Below are positions 8,415-16,328 of a stretch of DNA of 64,000 bases, piece by piece (the first letter of the stretch is position 1; every line of letters starts with the position of its first letter). The DNA comes from CAVVEQ01 sp963806635 (GTDB lineage Bacteria; Chloroflexota; Anaerolineae; Anaerolineales; Anaerolineaceae): positions 1,302,001-1,366,000 of the forward strand of contig CAWDZA010000015.1 in assembly GCA_963806635.1 (NCBI GenBank), in the 5' to 3' direction. The position numbers and the translations under genes were made by a program. The notes below the pieces were generated by a model that was not told where the DNA came from, made no database searches, and saw only the letters and a list, made by a program, of their open reading frames with translations.

Positions 8415-10210
8415 TCACACCAGGGCTTCGATATCCTCACTGGCCTTCTTGAGGAATTCCTCCAGGCTCACCGGACCCGGGTTCTCCCCGCCCCGCAGGC
8501 GAAGCGCCACCTGTGCGGATTCCATCTCTTTATCGCCCACCACAAGCATATACGGGATCTTCTGATTTTGGGCATCGCGGATCTTGGCATTCATGCGTTC
8601 GCCGCGGTCATCCACATCCACCCGCAGACCTGCATCCTTAAGTTTTTCAGAAACCTCCCGCGCGTAATCCACATGCCTGTCCGCGATCGGGATGAGCACC
8701 GCTTGTACCGGCGCCAGCCAGACCGGGAATGCCCCGGCATAGTGCTCAATAAGCACGCCCATGAAGCGTTCCATGGAACCCAGCAGGGCGCGGTGCACCA
8801 TGTATGGGCGAGCCAGGGTGCCATCCTCGGCGGCGTACTCCAGCTCAAATCGTGCGCTCATGTTGAAATCAAACTGGATCGTACTCAACTGCCATTCCCG
8901 CCCAAGCGCATCGATCATTTTCAGATCGATCTTGGGACCATAGAACGCAGCCCCACCTTCATCAATGTCGTATCCAATCTCTGCCCTTTCCAAAGCCTTG
9001 CGAAGCGCTTCGGTGGCACTTTCCCAATCTTTCACATCGCCTGTGGATTTTTCCGGGTTGCGGGTGGAGAGGTAGGCATGGAATTCGGTCATGCCAAAAT
9101 GGCGCAGGATGTGCAGGCAGAATTTCAACGTGCGGTCGATCTCTTCGTCCATCTGATCCGGGCGGCAGAAGATGTGAGCATCATCCTGGGTGAAGCCGCG
9201 CACGCGCAACAACCCGTGCAGCACCCCGGCGCGCTCGTAGCGGTAGACCGTGCCCCACTCGGCAAAGCGGATGGGCAGGTCGCGATAGGAGCGGATGCGG
9301 CTCTTGTAGATCTGGATGTGGAAGGGGCAGTTCATCGGTTTGGCGAAATATTCTTCTTCGTCGACCTTCATCGCGGCATACATATTCTCGCGGTACCAGC
9401 CCAGGTGACCGCTGATTTCCCACAGGTTCGCCCGCCCGATGTGAGGAGAAACCACAAGATCATACCCATTCTTCAAATGCTCGTCCTTGCAATAAGACTC
9501 GGCAAGGTGTCGGATCATCGCGCCTTTTGGATGCCAGAGGATCAACCCCGGGCCGACATCCTGGCTGATGCTGAAAAGAGATCCAGTTCCTTGCCCAGCT
9601 TGCGGTGGTCGCGTTTTTTGGCTTCTTCCAGCTTCCAGAGGTATTGCTCGAGCTCTTCGGGGTTTTCCCAGGCTGTGCCGTAGATGCGCTGCAGCATGGG
9701 GCGTTTTTCATCCCCGCGCCAGTAGGCCCCGGCGATGCTCATCAGCTTGACCGCCTGCGGGTTGATCTGGCGGGTATTCTCCACGTGCGGCCCGCGGCAG
9801 AGATCGGTGAAGGTATCGGATTTATAGATGGAAATGACCGGTTTTTCGGTGATCGGGATCTCCATGTTCGTCGAAGCCGCCCTTTTCCAGCCCGTCGATC
9901 AATTCCAGCTTGTAATCCTGCCCGGCGAATAGCTTGCGGGCAGCATCCGCGCTGAGCTCCTCGCGAATGAAGGGTACATTCTTCTTTAGGATGATCTCTT
10001 CATCCGTTTTTCGATGCTCTCCAGGTCCTCGGGCGTCAGCGGGCGCGGCAGGTCGAAATCATAGTAAAAACCTTCGTCGATGGCCGGACCGATGGCGATC
10101 TTGGCAGTCGGGAATGCATCCAATACCGCCTCGGCCATGACGTGCGCCGTGGAGTGTCGGATGCGATAAAGCATCGAGTCGTGATAGGCAGCTTGTTCAC
10201 TTTGAGACAT
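8415..10210 (-). CDS. thrS: Threonyl-tRNA synthetase without TGS domain, three frameshifts
   Basis: The start is ATG at 10210 with GGAGG 5 nt before it. The protein opens almost directly in the editing domain (RIRHSTAHVMAEAVLDAFP), so the N-terminal TGS domain of most ThrRS proteins is absent. The catalytic core carries the class II motifs, for example MILWHPKGAMIRH, the zinc-ligand region MNCPFHIQIYKS and RVRGFTQDDAHIF. The anticodon-binding domain is at the C-terminus. The reading frame breaks three times, near 10005, 9868 and 9562; each break is repaired by restoring one base and conserved sequence continues across it. As thrS is normally essential, sequencing indels are likely. The T-box leader lies immediately upstream. 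Confidence 0.9.
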
Positions 10211-10220
10211 GGTTTCCTCC

Positions 10221-10460
10221 TTAAAACAAAAACCCGCACCTTTCCGGGGCGGGATGTTGATCACGCGGTTCCACCCGGATTTGATCCGATTATGCGATCA
10301 TCTCCTGCGGCTGCTAACGGGGCCGAATCGTTCTCCTTACTCGGGCAAGCCCTTTGGGGATCAGGCTCTCAGGGGGTTTTCACCGGTTTTCCACTGGGGG
10401 GAGTCTCAGCCTTGCTCCCGTTTCCTGTCAGGTTCTTCCAGTTACTCGTCCTGATCTTGC
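10221..10460 (-). ncRNA. T-box leader (tRNA-Thr-sensing riboswitch) of thrS
   Basis: The minus-strand leader contains the T-box core GGGTGGAACCGCG (10264-10276). It is followed by a GC-rich hairpin (10232-10254) with a TTTTTGTTTT tract, then the thrS ribosome-binding site. Upstream are a GAGTAACTGGAAG segment and several helices consistent with Stem I. A possible Thr specifier codon ACC lies at 10375-10377 (in GTGAAAACC), but I cannot fold the RNA and this is tentative. Uncharged tRNA-Thr should stabilise the antiterminator and allow thrS transcription. The tRNA-Val gene lies directly upstream. Confidence 0.85.
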
Positions 10461-10490
10461 CTATTTTAGGATTTGATGATTCAAGTCCAG

Positions 10491-10564
10491 TGGGCGGTAT
10501 AGGACTCGAACCTACGACCTTTGCGATGTCAACGCAACGCTCTAACCAACTGAGCTAACCGCCC
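10491..10564 (-). tRNA. tRNA-Val (anticodon GAC)
   Basis: The 74-nt gene folds as a full cloverleaf: acceptor GGGCGGT/ACCGCCC, D arm GCTCAGTTGGTTAGAGC, anticodon stem TTGCG/CGCAA with loop TTGACAT, and T arm with GTTCGAGTC. Anticodon GAC reads Val codons. CCA is not encoded. Confidence 0.95.
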
Positions 10565-10612
10565 GCGGAAGGCCATTATAAACGGAAAAAAGAATATCGG
10601 CAATCAAACAAC

Positions 10613-10644
10613 CCACGGGAACCAAGCGAGCCAGGTTCCCGTGG
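10613..10644 (-). terminator. Stem-loop after the DUF4332 gene
   Basis: A perfect 11-bp stem (CCACGGGAACC, 10613-10623, with 10634-10644) with a 10-nt loop lies between the stop of the DUF4332 gene and tRNA-Val. On the minus strand it is followed only by a weak T-rich stretch (GGTTGTTTGATT). Confidence 0.6.
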
Positions 10645-10661
10645 TAAAAAGCGTGTCTTTA

Positions 10662-11066
10662 TTAATATTCAACTGCTCTGGGCAGCTTCTTGGCCTGCTC
10701 CACCCACTTGACAACTTCCTTCAGAACAGGCAGGCGGCGAACCAGTTTGTGTTTCTTGTTGGTTTCTGCCATCGTCTCCACCAGGTTCTTGGGAACTCGT
10801 TTGCCAAGCTCCACCACTGTATCCACTCCGGCGGCTTCCAACAGGTCAGCATATTCGGAGCCCACACCCTTGATGCGGTAGAGATCCACATGGTTGACCC
10901 ACTTAAGGATCAATTCATGCCCGATCCCGGTTTTTTCCGCCAATTCTTTGCGACCCTTGGGAGTGGCTCCAACTTTCAAGAGTTTGTCCGTTGTGCCAAC
11001 CCCGGCACCCTTTAACTTTTCAGCATATTTCGGTCCAATTCCCTCAACATCGATAATCGCTGGCAT
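10662..11066 (-). CDS. DUF4332 protein with helix-hairpin-helix repeats
   Basis: The protein has 134 residues, no signal peptide and no membrane segment. Two HhH-like units are visible: IDVEGIGPKYAEKLKGAGV at the N-terminus and YRIKGVGSEYADLLEAAGVD near residue 63. This is the DUF4332 arrangement, related to helix-hairpin-helix nucleic-acid-binding modules. Its role is unknown; non-specific DNA or RNA binding would fit the fold. AAGGAG stands 7 nt before the ATG. It is transcribed alone, between two tRNA genes, with a stem-loop downstream. Confidence 0.78.
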   Translation of the reverse strand: MPAIIDVEGIGPKYAEKLKGAGVGTTDKLLKVGATPKGRKELAEKTGIGHELILKWVNHVDLYRIKGVGSEYADLLEAAGVDTVVELGKRVPKNLVETMAETNKKHKLVRRLPVLKEVVKWVEQAKKLPRAVEY

Positions 11067-11187
11067 GTTTTATCTCCTTATAGTTTTTCTTTTAGTTTAC
11101 ACCCATCTGTAAATTTTACAATCCTATTCGGATGAAATAAGCATCCACATTTGTTGAATTTCTTCAGGAGTTGAAAAACCGCTATGG

Positions 11188-11193
11188 TATAAT
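11188..11193 (+). promoter_or_regulatory. -10 box of tRNA-Ser
   Basis: A perfect TATAAT lies 30 nt before the mature 5' end of the tRNA. No convincing -35 hexamer is seen at 16-18 bp. Confidence 0.5.
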
Positions 11194-11223
11194 TTCGTCG
11201 CCCAAAAATGGGCAAGCAGCCAG

Positions 11224-11313
11224 GGAGAGGTCGCGTAGTCTGGCTTAGCGCGCACGCTTGGAAAGCGTGTACATCGAAAGGTGTCGAGGGTTCAAATCCC
11301 TCCCTCTCCGCCA
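11224..11313 (+). tRNA. tRNA-Ser (anticodon GGA), CCA encoded
   Basis: This is a class II tRNA of 90 nt with a long variable arm. The acceptor is GGAGAGG/CCTCTCC, the anticodon stem CACGC/GCGTG with loop TTGGAAA, and the T arm contains GGTTCAAATCC. G73 is followed by an encoded CCA. Confidence 0.95.
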
Positions 11314-11319
11314 AAAAAA

Positions 11320-11344
11320 CCGCCCGGGCAACCCGGGCGGTTTT
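11320..11344. terminator. Bidirectional terminator between tRNA-Ser and tupA
   Basis: The stem CCGCCCGGG/CCCGGGCGG with loop CAA (11320-11340) is followed by TTTT on the plus strand and by seven T on the minus strand. It can therefore end both tRNA-Ser and the tup operon. Confidence 0.85.
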
Positions 11345-11381
11345 CATATGAACCTCTCAACCAATCAACAATTTAACCCTT

Positions 11382-12345
11382 TTACGGCGTCGGTGTTGGC
11401 AGCAATCCCTTGGCTTCCTTATAAAGCATCGAGCTAGGGTTGAAAAGGGTTTGTCCGTACTTATCGACCCCAAACAGGGCGATCTTTTCCTGGGTGGGAA
11501 CCGAGATCAGCCAGTCGATGAACTGGTTGGCCAGGTCGTTCTGGATGGCCGGGTTCTTGGCCGGATCGACAGCGATCACACCATACGGGTTGAGCAGGGC
11601 TTTGTCGCCTTCCATCAGGATTTCCAGATCCAGTCCCGTTCTGCTTGCGGGTCAGGTAGGTGGCGCGGTCGCTGAGGGTATAGGCCTGTTTTTCCTCAGC
11701 CATGGTCAGCGTATCCCCCATGCCCTGGCCGGAGGAAATGTACCAGTCGCCACCAGTGGTGGTCGGGTCAATTTCCGCTGACTTCCAGATGCCCAGCTCT
11801 TTCGTGTTCGTGCCGGATTTATCCCCGCGGGAAATAAATGCGTCCTTGGCTTCAGCGATCTTTGTGAAGGCATCTTTGGCGGATGCAGCGCTCTTCACGC
11901 CAGCCGGGTCGGAGGCTGGTCCAACGATCACAAAGTCGTTATACATCACATCCTCACGTCGGATGCCATCCCCAGCTGACATGAAATCCTTTTCAGCCGC
12001 GGGGGAATGGACAAGCAGCACATCCGCATTTCCGTCCTTGCCAAGCTGCAGCGCCTGACCGGAGCCGACCGCCACCACGTCAAAACCGATCCCGGTTTCC
12101 TGGGTGAACATGGGCAGCAGGTAATCCAACAGCCCGGAATCCTGGGTGCTGGTGGTGGTGGCCAGGATCAGCGTCTTTGTCACCGGAACAGCAGTCGGCG
12201 CCTCGGTGGGCTTGGGAGCCTCGGTCTGGGCAGACGGCGCTTCGGTGGCCGGCACAGCTGTGGGGGTCACCGCCGGGGCGCAGGCAGCCAATAAGATTGC
12301 ACAGAGCGCGCCGATGGACAACAATAATTGAATCTTGCCTTTCAT
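11382..12345 (-). CDS. tupA: Tungstate-type ABC transporter substrate-binding lipoprotein, one frameshift
   Basis: The start at 12345 (MKGKIQLLL) has GGAGG 5 nt upstream. A signal peptide ends in the lipobox LLAAC, then an Ala/Pro/Thr-rich linker to about residue 55. The binding domain opens with LILATTTSTQDSGLLDYLLP, the signature of TupA proteins, and has VHSPAAEKDFM and SRGDKSGTNTKE. The frame breaks near 11630 after RKQNGTG; the next frame continues LEILMEGDKALLNPYGVIAV and ends in a second Pro/Thr run. TupA binds tungstate far more tightly than molybdate in characterised cases, but specificity cannot be proved here. It is the last gene of the tupB-tupC-tupA unit. Confidence 0.85.
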
Positions 12346-12366
12346 ATCTTCCTCCAAAAATGAAAT

Positions 12367-13098
12367 TTAATACACCATTTCACCGCGGGTGAACGCGGAG
12401 GTGCGTGTATCCTCGGGTTTTGTGAAGAATTTTTCCACCGAACCATGCTCGACGATTCGGCCATCCAGAATGAGCGCCGCATGGGTTCCCAGCCGGCGCG
12501 CCTGAAAGACATTATGGGTGACCATCAATATCGTCGTTCCTTTCTCTTCATTTAAATTCTTCACGATGGATTCGATCAAACTAACATTGTAAGGATCCAG
12601 GTTGGCGGTGGGCTCATCCAGTAAAAGCACATCCGTCGAAAGGACGATCGCCCTGGCCAGTGCCACCCGCTGCGCCTCACCCCCGGATAATGACCTTACA
12701 TTCTTTTTGGCGAATGCTGCCATACCCACGAGGGCTAATCCAGCAATCGCTTTTTCTTCCGGGTCCGTGATTTTTCGAAGTTTCAATCCCCAACACACGT
12801 TCTCGAGAACGCTCATACCCAGAAGTAGCGGGCTTTGAAAGACTGTTGTTATCCTACGCGTCACCTCCAGCGAAGGCATTTTCTCTCTACCGTAAGTCAT
12901 GCCTTCAAAGGTAATGCTGCCGTGGGTGGGTGGCTCTAGGAAATTCAGCAGCCGTAAAAGGGTGCTCTTTCCCGACCCGCTGGGTCCCACCAGCACAAGG
13001 CGGTCGCCTTTGTTGACCCGCAGAGAATCCACCATCAGGGAGAATCTCTGGTCAAATACCCGGGTGACTTTTTCCAATTGATACACGGGATTGCTCAC
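12367..13098 (-). CDS. tupC: Tungstate ABC transporter ATP-binding protein
   Basis: The protein has 243 residues. Walker A is GPSGSGKST, the Q-loop lies in TVFQSPLLLG, the signature is LSGGEAQRVALARAI, Walker B is VLLLDEPTANLD and the switch His is in MVTHNVFQARR. It powers the neighbouring permease TupB from the cytoplasmic side. Its start overlaps the tupB stop by 4 bp, so translation is probably coupled. The short C-terminus has no room for a molybdate-binding TOBE regulatory domain, unlike ModC. Confidence 0.9.
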   Translation of the reverse strand: MSNPVYQLEKVTRVFDQRFSLMVDSLRVNKGDRLVLVGPSGSGKSTLLRLLNFLEPPTHGSITFEGMTYGREKMPSLEVTRRITTVFQSPLLLGMSVLENVCWGLKLRKITDPEEKAIAGLALVGMAAFAKKNVRSLSGGEAQRVALARAIVLSTDVLLLDEPTANLDPYNVSLIESIVKNLNEEKGTTILMVTHNVFQARRLGTHAALILDGRIVEHGSVEKFFTKPEDTRTSAFTRGEMVY

Positions 13099-13757
13099 CC
13101 CTGCCCGTCCTTTTCCTGGATGAGCACAACAGCGAAATTGATGATGAATGCGATGATCAGCAGGGCGATCCCAAGCTGCAGCGCGAACAGGAAATTTCCC
13201 TGCCGGGTTTCCAGCACGATCGCGGTGGTGAGCACACGTGTCTTGCCGGCGATATTCCCGCCCACCAGCATCACTGCACCCACCTCGGAAATGATCGCGC
13301 CAAACCCGGCGACCAGCGCTAAAACAACCCCCCGGCGCGCCTCCCAGAGAACCGCACGGATGGTCTGGGTTTTATCCGCCCCCAGCGCCTGGATCTGCCA
13401 GCGCATGGCCTGGGATACGCCCATCACAGCAGCCATGGTCAACCCCGCAACCACAGGGAAGGCAATGATCACCTGGGCGAGGATCATCGCTCCAGGTGTG
13501 AAAAGCCTGGGCAGGATGGGGGAATTCAATCCGCCCACCGGCCCACTGCGCGAAAGCAGCAGGTAAACGAAAAGCCCCACAACCACCGGCGGTAGTCCCA
13601 TGCCAGTGTAAAGCAGAGCCGTGGTCATCTTTCTGCCGCGAAATGGATGAAATCCCCACCAGGCCCCCAGCGGGATTCCTAAAATGGCACTGATCAGTAG
13701 CGCCGAACCGGAGACATAGAACGTGAGGGTGACGATCTGGGCGAAGTTATTGTTCAT
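13095..13757 (-). CDS. tupB: Tungstate ABC transporter permease
   Basis: The protein has about 220 residues from the ATG at 13757 (MNNNFAQIVTLTFYVSGSALL). A longer start at GTG 13802 is possible, but it would lie upstream of the TATACT box at 13788-13793, so the shorter form is preferred. Five or six hydrophobic helices and the permease cytoplasmic loop (GADKTQTIRAVLWEARRGVVLALVAGFG, here in part) mark it as a MetI-type ABC inner-membrane subunit. It is the first gene of the tup operon and is divergent from the GntR-PBP regulator, with about 95 bp between the start codons. Confidence 0.88.
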   Translation of the reverse strand: MNNNFAQIVTLTFYVSGSALLISAILGIPLGAWWGFHPFRGRKMTTALLYTGMGLPPVVVGLFVYLLLSRSGPVGGLNSPILPRLFTPGAMILAQVIIAFPVVAGLTMAAVMGVSQAMRWQIQALGADKTQTIRAVLWEARRGVVLALVAGFGAIISEVGAVMLVGGNIAGKTRVLTTAIVLETRQGNFLFALQLGIALLIIAFIINFAVVLIQEKDGQG

Positions 13758-13787
13758 AAATCTTATTGTATTGATGTAACCCTTTAA

Positions 13788-13793
13788 GTATAC
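13788..13793 (-). promoter_or_regulatory. Possible -10 box for tupBCA
   Basis: The palindrome AGTATACT (13787-13794) supplies TATACT on the minus strand, placing +1 about 25 nt before tupB ATG 13757. No good -35 box is seen, which would fit activation or repression by the divergent regulator. The palindrome itself may be part of an operator. Confidence 0.35.
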
Positions 13794-13817
13794 TATGGTC
13801 ACGGCTCAAATCATAGC

Positions 13818-13846
13818 TTGATAATTCAATTCTTCCCCTTTATACT
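13818..13846 (+). promoter_or_regulatory. Near-consensus sigma70 promoter giving a leaderless regulator mRNA
   Basis: TTGATA (13818-13823) and TATACT (13841-13846) are separated by 17 bp. The regulator ATG is at 13853, only 6 nt after the -10 box, and no Shine-Dalgarno sequence is present. Transcription should begin at or next to the start codon. Confidence 0.7.
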
Positions 13847-13852
13847 ATTTGC

Positions 13853-14944
13853 ATGGAGTCGCCACTTTATCGGAAGATCGCGGATTCGATCCGCCTCGAA
13901 ATCCTGGAAGGCCGCTTGAAACCCGGCGACCAGCTGCCCACAATCCGGGAACTGACCGAGCAGTGGGGCTGCACCCAGGGCACCATCCAGAGGGCTTACC
14001 AGGAGCTTGCCCGCGAGGGGCTGGTGACCAGCCGGTCGGGGTTGGGAACAAGGGTGGCGTCCATGCCCACCTCCCGTGCGGATGTCCCCCTGCGTAGGAC
14101 CGCCCTCATCCACAAAGCGGAATCCTACATCCTGGAGGCGGTGAATTCCGGGTTTACGCCCGCGGAAATTGAGCAAGCGTTTCAGCACGCTATCGACCGG
14201 TTCCGGGTGGCCGAAGCCGAGCCTGTGGGTCACTCTGAAAGTGAATTGCGCTTTTTGGGGAGCCATGACCTGGCCGTCACCCGGATCACGACGCGGTTTG
14301 AGGTTTTCAATCCATCCGTAAAGATCAGTCTAATTTTCAGCGGCAGCCTGGGTGGATTGATCGCCCTGGAGGAAGGCAAAGCCGATCTGGCGGGTTGCCA
14401 TCTCTGGGATGCCGAAACAGCCAGTTACAACGTCCCCTTCGTCCGCCGACTGCTGCCCGGCAGGCGTGTCACCCTGCTCACCCTGGCGGAACGCAGCCTG
14501 GGCCTGATCCTTCCCCCCGGTAACCCCCTATCGATCCATGGGTTGGAAGACCTTGCTAAGCCGGGGGTGAAGTTCGTCAATCGCCAGGCGGGTTCGGGGA
14601 CGCGGGTATGGCTGGATCACCAGCTTCGATCGATCGGGGTGAAAACCGCGAAAATCGACGGGTACGATCAAGAACGCTCCACGCACTCCGAAGTTGCCCA
14701 GATGATCGCCGAGGGGGGTGCCAATGCCGGTATCGGGCTGGAAGCTTCCGCCCGGTCTCTGGGGCTGGATTTCATCCCCCTCACCCTCGAATCCTACCAG
14801 CTTGCCGCACTGACAGAGAACGCGCAAAAAGGCGCTTTGAAGAAATTATTCCAATGGATCGGATCGGTGGAGGCAAAGAAGATCATTTCCTCCCTGCCAG
14901 GGTATCTCACATTCCGCACCGGGGAAATCCAAGTCATTGAGTGA
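13853..14944 (+). CDS. GntR-type HTH fused to a molybdate/tungstate-binding-like PBP domain (one-component regulator)
   Basis: The protein has 363 residues. The first 75 or so form a GntR winged helix (YRKIADSIRLEILEGRLKPG, LPTIRELTEQWGCTQGTIQR, GLVTSRSGLGTRV). After a helical linker, residues about 130-350 resemble the PBP-like domain of COG1910 (ELRFLGSHDLAVTRI, SLGGLIALEEGKADLAGCHL, KFVNRQAGSGTRVWLD, GANAGIGLEASARSLGLDF). Such domains elsewhere sit behind ModE- or MerR-like HTH modules and sense oxyanions or related ligands. There is no signal peptide, so ligand is read in the cytoplasm. Divergence from tupBCA suggests it controls tungstate uptake. The ligand is inferred, not shown. Confidence 0.85.
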   Translation: MESPLYRKIADSIRLEILEGRLKPGDQLPTIRELTEQWGCTQGTIQRAYQELAREGLVTSRSGLGTRVASMPTSRADVPLRRTALIHKAESYILEAVNSGFTPAEIEQAFQHAIDRFRVAEAEPVGHSESELRFLGSHDLAVTRITTRFEVFNPSVKISLIFSGSLGGLIALEEGKADLAGCHLWDAETASYNVPFVRRLLPGRRVTLLTLAERSLGLILPPGNPLSIHGLEDLAKPGVKFVNRQAGSGTRVWLDHQLRSIGVKTAKIDGYDQERSTHSEVAQMIAEGGANAGIGLEASARSLGLDFIPLTLESYQLAALTENAQKGALKKLFQWIGSVEAKKIISSLPGYLTFRTGEIQVIE

Positions 14945-14958
14945 CCTGGGAACGCACT

Positions 14959-16152
14959 TTATTGGGCAGGAGAGCTACGGGATCTTAGGGCTTTTTGGAG
15001 AACGAATAGGATCCCCAGCATCACCAAAATGAGCAGGGTGATAAACCCGCCATACGCCAGGCCGGAGGAATTGACCAGCAGGATGCCTGCCAGCCATGGC
15101 AGGCTGATCCCGCCGATATTGCCCAGCGCCACCAGGAACCCCACCGCTTTTCCCTGTTCCTTGGGAAAGACCGAGATGGTGTAGGCGAGCGTGGTGGGAT
15201 AGACGGTTCCGAAGGAAAAGCTGATCCAGGCGATGCAGATCACACTCGGCCAGATGGATCCGCTGGCGAGCACCATCCCGATCGCCCCCGCCAGGCTGCT
15301 GGCCGTCGCGGCGATCATCAATTGCATGCGGCTGAGCCTGCGGCTGGCCGCGGCGCCTGCCAGGCGGCCAAGCGCCAATGCGCCCCAGAATGCCGATGTG
15401 GCCAACGCGCCGTATTCCAGCGCTACGCTGGTGGTGATGGTCATGTAATTCGTGATCCAGCTTCCCAGGCCAAATTCGATCCCCACGTAGACGAGCAGGA
15501 GCACACCGAAAAGCCACAGAATGGGCGAGAGGTATATGCGGTACCCCTGACCGGCTTTTGCCTCGTTCTCACCCAAAGTCGTCTCATCGGTTCCCTGGTC
15601 TTTGAGCAGGAAGAATAACGTGATCCCCAGCAGGATCAACCCACCCGCTGCGATCCAATGGATCAATAACCCGGACCCCGTTGAAGCAATGGCGAATCCG
15701 ATCAGCGCCGGACCGATGAACGCACCCACGCCGAAGAAAAAGTGGAGCAGGTTCAACGCGCCGGTATTTTTCTCCCCCACCGCGTCTGAGACCACCAGGT
15801 TGGCGCCGATATCCACCCCGCCCTGCCCCATGCCCGTGACGAACACCAGTGCCAGCATCATGGGCAGGCTGCGCGCGTTCGTGAAGAGGATGACGCCCAG
15901 CCCGAGGATGACGAGCGAGACCACCAGCAGGTTGCGATGCCCGTAGCGGTCGGTGAGCGGACCGGCGACGATCTGCGCCAGCAGCGAGCCCAGGAAGAGG
16001 AAGGTGATGATCCCGCCCACCGCTGTGAGGGCGGAGGAGGTGCGCAGGGCGAGTTCATTAAAGACCGTGCCGATCCCACCCATGAACATGCCGAAGAAGA
16101 GAAAGATGAGATAGTTCAGGGCGAGGATCACCTTGGGTGAAACGGGTTTCAT
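14959..16152 (-). CDS. MFS transporter, 12-helix type
   Basis: The protein has 397 residues with about 12 hydrophobic helices. The loop 2-3 motif is GPLTDRYGHRNLL, close to the MFS G-x-x-x-D-R-x-G-R consensus. Conserved N-half residues GQGGVDIGANLVVSD resemble the FucP/sugar-permease-like branch, but substrate cannot be assigned. The start is supported by AAGGA 5 nt upstream. It is convergent with the GntR-PBP gene (14-nt gap) and divergent from a second MFS gene. Confidence 0.82.
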   Translation of the reverse strand: MKPVSPKVILALNYLIFLFFGMFMGGIGTVFNELALRTSSALTAVGGIITFLFLGSLLAQIVAGPLTDRYGHRNLLVVSLVILGLGVILFTNARSLPMMLALVFVTGMGQGGVDIGANLVVSDAVGEKNTGALNLLHFFFGVGAFIGPALIGFAIASTGSGLLIHWIAAGGLILLGITLFFLLKDQGTDETTLGENEAKAGQGYRIYLSPILWLFGVLLLVYVGIEFGLGSWITNYMTITTSVALEYGALATSAFWGALALGRLAGAAASRRLSRMQLMIAATASSLAGAIGMVLASGSIWPSVICIAWISFSFGTVYPTTLAYTISVFPKEQGKAVGFLVALGNIGGISLPWLAGILLVNSSGLAYGGFITLLILVMLGILFVLQKALRSRSSPAQ

Positions 16153-16249
16153 GAATATCCTTCAAAAGTTGATTTGTTGATTTTACATGAAAACCAGGCA
16201 GGCAATAAAAACCCTTCCGAGGAACATGAAAATATTTCTGTCCGAATAC

Positions 16250-16268
16250 TATCTTTTTAGTAAAGATA
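16250..16268. promoter_or_regulatory. Inverted repeat between divergent MFS genes (operator candidate)
   Basis: The perfect 7-bp arms TATCTTT and AAAGATA are separated by 5 bases, 60 bp before the start of the rightward transporter. The spacing suits a dimeric repressor. No regulator gene is adjacent. Confidence 0.4.
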
Positions 16269-16328
16269 TTGTTGATTGCTATCCGTAATGAAATCCGCTA
16301 CAATCTTGGGTACCTAAGGAACAAAATC

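Noticed and set aside
8391..9683. 430-codon plus-strand ORF opposite thrS
   Set aside because: It is antisense to the conserved thrS catalytic domain; its open length is a by-product of codon bias, and the sequence shows no domain.
10142..10558. 138-codon plus-strand ORF ending GGIGLEPTTFAMSTQRSNQL
   Set aside because: That ending is the well-known false translation of a tRNA on the opposite strand; the region is tRNA-Val plus the T-box leader.
12177..12331. Gly/Ala/Val-rich plus-strand frames resembling low-complexity proteins
   Set aside because: They mirror the Ala/Pro/Thr linker of TupA on the minus strand.
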